DNA of 64,000 nucleotides from Prunella strophiata (taxonomy: Eukaryota > Chordata > Aves > Passeriformes > Prunellidae). The stretch spans positions 2,294,001-2,358,000 of the forward strand of contig JAZBQD010000028.1 of NCBI GenBank assembly GCA_036583965.1. Direction: 5' to 3'. Position 1 is the first letter of the stretch. Every line of letters begins with the position of its first letter. The translations under genes and the position numbers were made by a program. The notes beneath the pieces are model-generated. The model did no database searches, was not told where the DNA came from, and saw only the letters and a list, made by a program, of their open reading frames with translations. Below, piece by piece: positions 44,401 through 56,400 of this stretch.

Positions 44401-47400
44401 GATGACACAAACTGCTCTGTGTCCTCAATAGAAGAAGATTTCCTCACGGCCTCCGAGCACCTCGAGGATGACAACGAGGCTGATGAATATAAAGCTGGTA
44501 AAAGCAGGGGGACTGAGCATAATTATGCTACTGCAAAACAGCTGTAGCAATGCTCACAGAAATTGCACTTGATGTTGATTCATGCATATGTAATTTAGAA
44601 AATGAACAGCCATTCATATTTTTTAAGTTTCGTTCAAAGACAAGGTACATGTCTGTGCAGTACTTTTACAGGGCAGTAATGGACTACAAAGTTGTGCAGC
44701 TCTTTCTTTTAGAAGTCACAAGTTACTCTCCAAAAACTAATTTTTCATTTTTCTCAACAGGTCATGAAAAATTAAATGTTTCAGAAACATCTTCAGATGT
44801 CAAAAAAAATAAAGGAAAGGGATTTGAAAACATTCACTATAGAAAAGCCAGGTTGCCATTCATTCTTGAAGGGAACTGCATTAATAAAGATAATGCAGCT
44901 ACTCAGGTCTCTGAAACTGTGAATGTTGGGGCTGAAGATGGCATCTCACAACCTGAAGATAAGTCAGACCAGAAAATACTGTTGCAGAAGGAATTAGCTG
45001 AAAAAGGTACTTCTTCATTTAGTACTACTAATTTGACTAGCGGGGTTGAAAACTCAGCACTCATGTTAGAAGATGTATCTGTAACCAAAATGGCTAAAGA
45101 GGAGCTGGAGCCTCGGGGTGACCCCACAACGAAACACAGCAGCAAGGCAGATGGGGAAGGTTGTGCCGGTATCAGGAAAACTGATCCTGCCTCCCAGAAT
45201 GAGCAGGCGACCACAGGTCAGTACGCCACAAATTTAGCAGAATCTGTTCTGCAGGATGCATTCATTAGACTGTCACAGTCTCGACCCAGTTTCAGTGAGG
45301 AGGCTGCAGTCAGCATCTCTGTGGGCAGCTCCTGTAAGTCAGAAGATGCATCTGCTTCCCGATCGTGGAATGAACTCCCCAAGATCGTCATAGTGCAAAG
45401 TCCAGACAGTTCTGAGAATGTACCTGACTGGCCAGGGTCTGCCTTCCCCAGCCTGAGCCACTGGGCTGAGGCAGAAAGCTCTGCTGAAGTTTCAGATTAC
45501 TTTGAGGAAGAACATTCAAATGGACATGACCAAAGTGCACTGGAAGTGGCTCTGGCTTGTGCAGCCACTGTCATTGGAACCATTTCCAGTCCCCAGGCTG
45601 CGGAACAATTCCGCCGGGAGCAGGAAGGCACGGACTGGAGAGGTGGAGTGGCTGCTAATGAAGAGGTGCCTGCAGCACCCTCACAGCTCCTTGACAACTG
45701 TGCTGGCACAGAGTACTCCTTCCCATCTGCACTCTGTGGCATGACTCAAGTGGCAAGTGCTGTAGCCATCTGTGGCCTGGGGGAAACAAAGGAGGAGAAG
45801 TACCCTGCAACTTCCAGTGGACTTCTGTCTGCTGCTCAGGCCTCTGCAGCCATTACTCTGCATTGCAGCTTAGCTGTAGGAAGCAGCATGGAGAAGCTGA
45901 ATGAGAGCATTGCAGAGGCACTTCTCAAAGAGGCATCTGTAATTCTGACAAAACCTAACACATACAACAATGTAGGGCATTTTATGGAATCCATAAACGG
46001 GAAAATTATTGAAACGGCAGCAAGACCACGTATTCCACGTGCTGATGGAGTAATCAGGGATGAACTTGCACAAAACCTGTCCAATATTATTCTACGACAT
46101 TCTGTGGAAGAGGTTAGGAAGAAGAGACAGCTGCAAGCCCATTCGGAGGATGGCTCAAGTACACAAGACATTTTCACAGAGACTGCAAACGAGTTGCTTT
46201 TTAATATAATATATTTCACTTGCAAGAAGATGAATGACATAAGGCAACTTGAAGAGTGTTCTCCTCTCTTTTCTGAAGGCAAAAAAGCAGAGAAAGTAAC
46301 GAGAGCAGAAGGATGGCCAACACTGGCAGCAGCATGTGAAACTTCACACAGCCCCCTTGATCACTCTGCTGCTAAGCCATTTGGTACATCCTACAGCACC
46401 AGTACTAGCAAAGATCTTGAAAAGGTCACAAGCACTTGCAAGAGTGATATCAAAGATGTAAATAGCAATGAAGGTTCCACACTGAATTCAGAACCAAGTG
46501 GAGATACAGGGCATAACACACTTGGTGCAAAAACATCTCCCAAGAAGAGGTACCTGAAAAGAACTGTGCGAGACTGTTACAAATCCCCAAATCAGAGTAA
46601 CAATCATCATCAGCAGAAAGACTACAGATCATTTTCAGACAGAGAAAATACCTTTACAAACAGTGAATGCAGGCACGGTGTTCAAGAACAGCTGTCTTCC
46701 AGTGCCACCATAAACACAGAAAACCAAGCCAAGATTAAGTGTGAGTCTGTGCTAAATAATGATGTTCAACGTAGCTTGTCTTTGCTAGGAAACCACTGTC
46801 TTGCTTCCTTCTCAGCCTGTGCTACAGGTGAAAAATTCGAGGGACAGATATTGTATAACAGACTTTGCGGAAGAATTGGCAGAAACAGTTGTCTCCATGG
46901 CAACAGAAATAGCTGCCATTTGTCTAGAAAATTCAAATGGCAAGCAACCCTGGTTCTGTGCATGGAAGAGAGGCAATGAATATCTGGTTACCCAGAGTTT
47001 ATCGTGCAGAACCATGAAAAGGAAGAAGGAAACCCATACCAACGGTTCTGTGGTTCGGAAGCACAGGGCACCTCGGCTTAGTGAGATCAAAAGGAAAACA
47101 GATGAGCATCCTGAGCTAAAGGAAAAATTGATGAATCGGGTGGTAGATGAATCTATAAACCTCGAGGACACACCAGAGTCAGTCAATCTCTTTGCGAATG
47201 AAGTGGCTGCCAAGATCATGAACCTCACTGAACTCTCCATGGTTGATAGCATCTGGCAAGGTCCAAACCACCCCAGGAACAGACTGCACTGTGAAAGGTG
47301 GAGCCGAGCCAAGGCCTCAAGCTGTGAGAGCATACCAGAGGAGGACTCAGATTCCAAAGCCTCTTTCAATACCCTAGGCCTCATGAACAGCTTTGGTCAC

Positions 47401-50400
47401 TCTCTGAGCCAGACAAGTTCTGTTTCAAAGCAGTCTAGTTGTGAAAGCATTACAGATGAATTTTCAAGATTTATGGTGAACCAGATGGAAAACGAAGGAA
47501 GAGGTTTTGATTTATTACTGGATTATTATGCAGGAAAAAATGCGAACAATATCTTAACTTCTGCCTTGCAGCAGGTAGCTAAGAAAAATGGCCATCTAAA
47601 TGTAAGACCAAGTTGCCCATCCAAACAGTCCAGCACAGAAAGTATAACAGAAGAATTTTATAGGTATATGCTAAGAGAAATCGAAAAGGAAAATAAAGAA
47701 AATGCATCATCCTCTCGGAATTCAAAGGACTGGTGTGGCAGTCTGCTGGCACCCTCTCTGCGGTCACCTTTCTGCTTTAGGCAGTCATCAATGCCCGACA
47801 GTAGATCCTCAGGCTCTAGGCTTACAGTGAACGTCCCAATTAAAGCAAATTCCTTGGATGGGTTCGCCCACCATCGCCAGGATTCCCTCAGTGTGCAGCC
47901 TGTCAGCACCGTGGCTTCTGCAGGGCTCTGCAAGTCTGACTCGTGCCTGTACCAGAGGGGCAAGACCGACCAGATCACAGACATGCTGATCCACGAGACC
48001 TGGGCCAGCTCCATCGAGTCCCTGATGCGCAAGAACAAAATCATAGCAGATGAGGCAGAGGCTGCAGAGGCAGACCAGTTTTACAGTGATTCTCCACCAC
48101 ACGTGGAACAATATGCAAAAAGACTGGCTGCAAATATTGTTGAAAGTGGTAAAAGTTTAATTGTTGTCCAGCAGGATTCCTTTGATTATACAAGCCGAGA
48201 ACACGTGCTGGAAAGCAAACACCCGCAAAGCACAACCCAGATACAGCCCAAACCCAAAATGGAAGAAGTCAATTTGGATGAGAAAAAAGAGCATGTGAAG
48301 AGCCCTGGAAGGCTCCCTGCAGGACAGCTCAGGGAAGTGCCTTTAATTCAGATAGAAACTGATCAGCGAGATGAGCCAGATAGAGGCTCAGAGTCCTTGG
48401 CTTCATGTGGCCCATCTGGAAAGGGGCATCAAAGCAAAGAAAAGCCTCCAGAAGCTTTGGATGGCAAACACATGGTTTCCAGTTCTCCAGTAAGTAGGTA
48501 AGTGACAAAACAGCAAATCAGCACATTGCTTTGGTCTTTGGTTTATTTTCCCAGTAAAAGTTACTTTTGATAAAGGAAGACGCTAAGAGTGGTACTTTTA
48601 AAGAAATAAGCAGGCTAAGTTTTGACTACGGGTTTCTTTTGGCATAAAATCACCCAAGTCATGTGTTACAGTGGTACTTTCTGGAGAAAACTTATATTGA
48701 TTATGACATTATGGTATTAAGATTTAAATCTAATACTGCACAGACAAGTTCTCTCTCTACAGACATTTATGTCTCCCATAAGACAGGAAAGATGGACCAA
48801 GTTTAAGCTTTTATTTAGCGCAGGCTGATATCTGAACTAAAAAATAGATAAATAAAAATCAGTGCTAGTGTATAACAGACAACAGCAGGATTTGACCTGT
48901 AGTTCTCTGCTATGCTTGTTGCAAGTAAAGTTTTGTGTACCTGGAAACAAGACCAAACTTCTAAGAGCATGAGGTTTAACTTTGTGTTCACAGCCTAAAG
49001 CTACAAGTAGTAAAAATTCTTTAGTGAAGGAAAAATAAGAATAAAAGTAGTCCTCACCTCTTAGTTCAATACTTCTCTGATAGAATTTAGATAGGGAAAA
49101 GAAGAACATTTTATGTTAATGTAGTTTCATCACAGCTTATCACCCTCTCCTTAGAGCTGTACTCCTTTTGTAAGGAAATCTGCAGCTTGCTTTTGTTAAG
49201 GTGAAGTGTGAGCCAGCATGAGAGTGCAGTGCAAATGCAGAGTACTGCTGTGGGTGCTCTGAGGTGAAGGGAATGCTTTTTCTCAAGGTGTTGTCTCTTT
49301 ATCACAGTACTTCATTGTATCTGTTACTTTAGGGGTATCTAAACTGCCAGTCTTGGAGCACTGCAGCACCTCATTATCTCAGAGTGGCAGAAAGAGTGCA
49401 GGTGCTGGTGTTAGGAAACCATTTTGTAGCTCATTTCATTCTAGGCAGTGCTGTGTTTCAGCATTTGACAAAGCTCAGTTTGAAGTGAGAAAGTAGATAG
49501 ATTGGAAGTACTTCCCTGTGTATGGCAGCAATTAGGTGGATAATTACCACGGTGTCACTAGTCTTTCATACTGACTCTCCCACACTAACCTTCCTCTTCC
49601 CTAAAATGCAACCTGCTTTTAGTAAGATAAATTTAGAAATCCACCTATTTGGAGTCTTGACTGCTTGCAAATGAAGTTATTTTTGCAGTTTACAAGCCCT
49701 TTCATAACTTTGCCTCTGCCTCTGAAGCAGAGTTCCCACCATGGCTATGACATGGTTAAAGCAGTAGGATTGGTAGGGCAGAATTAGTGAGCAGAGGCAT
49801 CTTGGCTCAGCAGTGCTGGCCAGTTCTGGTTCAGCTTGCCTCCATTTCTGTCCACTGGCCTCATTTGCAGCATGAAATGCAGAGCTCTTCCAAAGCAGTC
49901 TCACATAGAAGCTGCCCAAGTGCTCTCCAGATGTGCTCATATCCTTGCTGGGAAGGCAAAGCCTCCAGTGGTTCTTCACACAGATCTGAACCATTTGTGG
50001 CATGGCTGTCTGGACTAAGTCTAGGCTGAAGTGAAAACCTAAAACTATATATAATGTAGCTATAAAAGCATCAGTAAAAATTGCTCTGATCCACTCCTAC
50101 TGCATGAAATTACTTGCTAGTTCAGATACTGGCACATAGGACTCCAGGCAAAATATCAAGCAGACACAGAGTCAATTATGGGGAAAAAAACCATGAAGGC
50201 CTTCAGCAATGAAAAAAAAGCTGTTTCTTGTATGTAGGCAGTGCAACAGAGCCAGTCCTGTCACAGTTACACAGAAACTGTTCCAAGTAACTGTTCACAA
50301 GTGGGGAACTGTCAGTTCAAAGCATCACTGGTGTGAGATGTAATTGCATAATGAATCAAACAAAACCCAAAATGCCAAGAAACATCACCCACACAAATCT

Positions 50401-53400
50401 CTTGTATTTTGGACCAGGTATCAGGAACTTCCTGTACTAAGAAGCTGAATAACACCCCTGCCCAGTGCCCTTGTGCCAGAGTGCAGGGGCAGTCCTGGCC
50501 CCAGGGCTCAGGGTGACAGGCACAGGGGCTGGGCAGAGCCCCAGGCAAGCAAGTCCCATTCTCCCTGCACAGGCTGCATCTCTCTGTCATCCAGCATTAA
50601 TGCAGCAACTTCTGAGAGCGAGAGCTTGGCAAAAAGAGATACCCACAATGATATTGTCTCAGCATATGCCTAATCAAGGTAATTACTCAGGAGCAGTAGA
50701 ATTTCTGGTGTGATCTCCTGCTTTAACTGAAGGCAGATGCTTTAACCATAACTACAGATAAGGTCTGAAGGCAAGAACTTCTCTAGAGAGATCCTGAAGA
50801 GGGTTGTCAGTACAGAACATTACATTCCTTTAATCCCTAAATTGCAAATGCAGACTATCCAGTGAATATAACAAAACTACAGTTTCACGTTACTTGTTAT
50901 TCTGGCACTACAGTGATATAATTATTGGCACAATTATAATTATTGGAGGGATTTATTATAATTCTTATTTGTATCAAAAGCTCAGCTTAGCTCTAAAAAC
51001 TTAACAAAAATATAGTTTCTTTTCTTTTGTTCCTGTGTTTGTTGGGAGCATGTGTACATATATATGGCAAACACACATGTGTGACATATGTCAAGTGTGC
51101 AGAATTAAAGCATTTCTCTCTTAACCCTGTACTTTCTAAACTCAGTCTGGGCTTCATCTTCAGCCTGGTTTCTGCCTGTTGCAATATTTTAGTCCTTCCC
51201 CAACCTAAGCAGTGAAGATCCTAAGGACATGGCAGAGTCATTAGTGATTCACAACCCACAATACTTTCCTACTTTCACTTCTTTCGGATCTACAATTTTA
51301 ACAAAGTAGAAAACCCTGTCAAGAGCTTTATTCACCCATTGGCAGGACAGGGATTTAGCAGCAATATGTATTTCCAAGAAATGCTGTCATTCTGCAGTAA
51401 CATACACCACATATTTCAACCACTGATTGACTGAAGTACATTCAGCAATAAACCTTTACAATGATCAGGTTTTTTATACATGCTAAATCTTTTTGCACAA
51501 GCTAAAACTTTTCTATGCATGCTTAAATCTGCAGTTTGTGTTCATTTATAGCAGTCATAAGTCCTTTTTTAAGAGCATCTCAGGCCAGATGTTCTGCTGG
51601 ACTCTATGTATAAATTATAAGCTTGTCCAGTCTTTTGCATGTCTATAATTCTGCAGCTTGGTTGACTTTAATGAGCAGCATTGCCTGAAGATTGGTGGCA
51701 CCAGTTTGTTTGCCTGTATTACAATATCCAATGTGCCTTCCCTATCCCCCTGCCAGCACCAGTCCTCAGATCAGATCTGATGCTGAAATCCTAGGAGAGA
51801 CAAAACCAGCTGAAGAATTTCCAGCCCATCTCAGCAGCAGTGAGGAAAGCACTGGCAGCTGGTCCCAGCTGGCCAACGATGAGGACAATCCTGATGACAC
51901 CAGCAGCTACCTGCAGCTCAGCGAGCGCTCCCTGAGGTACCCACGCTTGTGTCCTCCCACTGTGCAGTGTGCTCTGCCCCCCAAGCCTACCCTGCATCAG
52001 CAGTGAGAGGCAACAGCTTGAGATTTACTCAGAGTACTGTAAAGAATGTCTAATGGCAGATTTCATCTCTTTATCTTTTAATAAGGGAAAAAAATTACCC
52101 ACGTTCTGATTCTCAGCCAGGTCTTTTTACTATTGGTGGTAGCTTGATTCAGACAAAGAAAAACCTCCTGGCATCACTAAAATATCTCAGTCCTACAGCA
52201 AAAAGGCCATTGGACAAGTTAATTGCTATAGTCTTTCTTTTGATGTATTTGCTGTTGTTTGCCTAATATTTATTTTGGCACCTTCTTAGCCAAGATTGGC
52301 AAGACTGGCATTCCCACCAGAAATCCATGCACTGAGAACAGAGAACTGAGCCCTGATCTGCTTAGACTGGCACAGGGGTGCAAATTAATAGAGGATGACA
52401 TTTTTTTCCCTGAGTAGACATAAATTCAAGAGCTCTTACTGCTGTGTGCTGATTTTGTTCCAATTCAAGTCAGGACAAATGTTTGAATGTTATTTAGTCC
52501 TTGGAGTTCATATAGAGTGGTGGTAGTTTGACTTCAGCCCTTTCACAGCATCAGATTGAGTAAGGTTTTTTATTCACACGCTCTTAAGACTATGTTTTAA
52601 AACATTATCAAGTAATTACATCTTTCTCTTGAGTATTAAGATGACAAGGAGGGAAGACATTATGGTAATGAAGCAGGGAAAAGAAAGAGTCTCTGTCAGA
52701 AAGCACTGTTGGCTGGCTGAAATTACTGAACAAAACATGGCTGTCAGTGCAGCTGAACATTCATCCTGTTATTACACTATCAACCTTTAACAAAGTCCTT
52801 GGTCTGAGAGAGCTGAAGTATTGTGCCTTTCAGCTCTGCACTGGAACAGAAATTGCTACAGCAAGTCTGAATGCATGGCATGCTGACAATGTCTCAGAAC
52901 ACCCTGATGGGGAAAGGAACTGTCTAATCAATCCCTCTAATGTAGGGGAAAATACTATTAGTTGGTTTTTCAGTAAAAATTAAGTGGTTCATCGTGACTT
53001 GCCACACAGAATTTGTTCATGGTAATTGACTTGCAGCCAGCAAATTCACAACCTGTCCATGAGACTATTACAGTATCTGCATAAACATTCACTGTCACAT
53101 TTATAATGATGTTATAAAGTGAACTGGTAACATTTTTTCCAAATATCCTCAAGTGTGCTGCTTCATCCTTGTGAAGAAGCCAAAGAGAATACTTCTGTGT
53201 ATTTGTGGTCCCAATGAGCAGATTGGCTTTGATTAAAATCTCAGTCTTTCAGAGTAGTCAGAAACATGAGGGGCCATCTCTGTACCTGTGGGTTCCATCA
53301 AACCCCCAACAGTATTTGGGGTATGATGTAATACACTGAAACTGCTGCTGGTTACCAGTGTGGGCTCACCCTTCAGGTAAGTGTATGATGGGCAGCCAGT

Positions 53401-56400
53401 GCCTTGCTCCTGACTCCCTGTGTTCAGAGGGGGCTGGATCTTTGCAGGTTTCTTGCAGGACATCTCTGTACCTGCTAATCCTTCTTTTCAAGGACTCAGG
53501 CAGACTCAGTTTTTGTTTGAGGCCAAGTGTTCATTGTATAAACCATTCACAAGAAGACAGTTTACATTTTTTTCCTGCAATTTACAGCATCACTTGAGGC
53601 ACTTGATACATGCTTGATCTAGAACTATTTTAATAAAAGCCTCATTACTTTGAGCAGACTACTGCGCTTCATTCAGGGAACCACTTGCTGAGCACAATTG
53701 ATTTTATGGAACAGAGCTCCTCCCCACTTTGCTTTGTACAGAAATAAATTTTTAGAAGATGTATGGAGACATGTTCAGCACAGCTTGGCACTAATACTTA
53801 AACTTTTGCTTTGTCAGCAATGGCAACAGCAGTACAACTAGCAGTCTTGGCATTATGGACCTGGAAATTTATCAGGAGAACGTGCCATCTTCTCCTATGA
53901 TTAAGTAAGTAGTCACTGAAGTGAGACTTGATGTTTAGTCCAATTTTAACTGCAAATCATTTACGCCACCGAAACCGTGCCAAGCCCTGCTTTGCACCTG
54001 CTGCTGTGCCTGCCCATGGTTTCAGGAAAAAAGCACATGCAGGTGTCTGTGCAGAGTGAGGGCACCAGACAGTGAAAAATTACAGGAAAACCCAGTCAGG
54101 TGGATCTTTTGAGAACACAGATCCATCAACCACCCTGTCTAAAAGACAGTTCTCTGTGGTATCAGTTTTCTGTCATCGAACCCTCTTCTCTAAATAACTT
54201 CAGATATTATCAAAACTCTACTGTAATACCAAGGAAGGTCAAGCAAATAAAGCAATTTTAAAAAATCCAATAGCATTCTTTCCAATAATAATAGCAATAA
54301 TAATTTGGCCCACAGTACCTCTTACGTATTGTTTCTGGGAATGTTTCTACTGAACATTCAATTCAATTATCAAGAGATGTGTGAGTATATCCTGCCTAAA
54401 GATCCTGGTACAACCTGCCAGCTGGTGAATGTCATTATGCAGCCAGGGCACACCCACTGCACAAACATACAGACTGGACATCACATACTGAACATGGGAA
54501 CTTCTGAAGGCAGTGACATCAGAAAATTGTCACAGCAAAATACAGACATTGGAAATTCAGCATTTCCACCCAGGTTATGAGACTTGCTGTGTCTTACCAT
54601 AATGTCGTTTGCTTGTCATTATGTGAACTGTAAAGATCCTGGTGAAATCTAATGCATGACATAACTAATACAAGTACTTCATCCTGCTACAGGAAAATGC
54701 TGCAATTCAGTTTTTCCTGATTCACAGATTAAATAATGAAATATATTCAGCATTTTATTGTTTCATCCTATGTAACCTTTTTCTTGCAGTTTTCTAGGTC
54801 TTGCATTGAGGGAGAAGTTTATTCATCATGAAGCAATGTTGTAGACTGTTCCTAAGTATGACTAATAAGCTTTGTTGTTGTTTGTTTCTAAGTGAATTAG
54901 TAGAAGAAAAGGTTTTCCTTAAAGAACAGACAGAAAACACTGAGGGTAAGTTGAACCATATCAATTATAACTTAAAGTTTGAAGATAACACAAGCAATTG
55001 CACAGTAACTAGTGGGATTATTTTTCCAGAAAGTACTTCTGAGCTTTCAGTGGGAACAGCCAACTGTCAAAAGGACCTCCTGGTGATAAACTTTGATCTG
55101 GAACCAGAGTGCCCTGACGTGGAGCTGCGAGCCACCCTGCAGTGGATTGCTGCTTCTGAACTTGGAATTCCAACTATCTATTTTAAGAAATCTCAGGAAA
55201 ACAGAATTGAAAAGGTAGTGTTTACAGAACTGGGCATACTATTAATGTCTACATAACTGTAGCAGTTATGATTTATTGAAGTTATTGAGCTTAAAAGCAG
55301 ATGCAAAAACATATTCTTTACAGCAAGATGACAACACTGCTGTTTATGAGAGGAAGGAATGACAGGATAGGTGTGTCACAATTTAAAGTATGTGAAATAT
55401 GGAGCAGATTGTCTATGGCATAAGAAAATGTCACCATAATACCTTCTCCAAAGTCTCTACAGCATGCTGAATTTTATGAATTTTATTTTATGAATCTGCT
55501 CACTTTTTCATATCAATGATACATTAAATACTAATGCCCAAGGCAGAATTAACAGAGTCCTTTAGTGGCTGCATTTGAAAGGCTGCACATGGTTTACGTG
55601 GAGTTTAAGTGCCAAGGTTTAAAAAACAAAAATAAAAAAAATATTTGTGTGTAGACATCACATGTACAATGTTCTCCTACTTGGTCATTATAATGTGAGA
55701 CACTTGTTTGGATTTAAGATTTTCAGTCCTTATGCTGGTTCTGCCTTGCCTGTAACACCAATTACAGCAGCCTCAGCTTGGTCTGGACTTGTGCCTGGCT
55801 GTTCATAAATTGCTCCAGCTGGGGGTACAGCTTTGACAGCAGAAGTCTCTTTGCAGAGAAAGTGGAGAGACACAGATGACTGAGAAACCTCCTGAAGTGT
55901 TAGTCCAAGCCAGAGCCAGGAGCAACACTGAAGTCCAAAATAGCCACAAGAAGTGCAAACTCTTTCTATTTCTGAATGATCAGCTGGGGCTCCTTTGTAG
56001 ACCCCTACCAAATACCAACCACAGCAATTCAGGAAAGACCAAAAGAGACCCATTTCCAAGATCAGCAAGAGAGCTTAAGCTTTAAGACTTAAAAACATGT
56101 TAGTATTTAAGTCAATTAATGAAAAAAGTATTACAAATCAGTATTTTGGTCTCTTATGGGAAGATCATTTTGAGTAGCAGAGATATTGTTTGATTTTCTT
56201 GAGTACATGCATTTGGGAATCATAAACATAATTTAAAATGCATTCAACAGCAACAGTCCAAATTGCATCTAATTAAAGAAACAGCTGTCAGCTTTACCCA
56301 TGTGCTTTGGCAAACAGTTAATTCAATTGCAAAAATACACTAGAGAATAATGAAGCACATCCTGCCTACAACAGCATTCTTGGAAATCACGTGCCTATTA

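Noticed and set aside
45836..46282. Minus-strand open frame of 148 codons inside the giant exon
   Set aside because: It is the antisense shadow of the conserved SPHKAP coding frame.
46741..46827. Possible small intron or exitron covering the frame disruption: GTGAGT donor at 46741 and acceptors ending at 46815 or 46827 after a pyrimidine-rich tract
   Set aside because: Both lengths (75 and 87 nt) are multiples of three, so removal leaves the downstream sequence in the wrong frame. They do not explain the disruption.
46812..47384. Minus-strand open frame of 190 codons inside the giant exon
   Set aside because: It is the antisense shadow of a strongly conserved coding exon and has no family similarity of its own.
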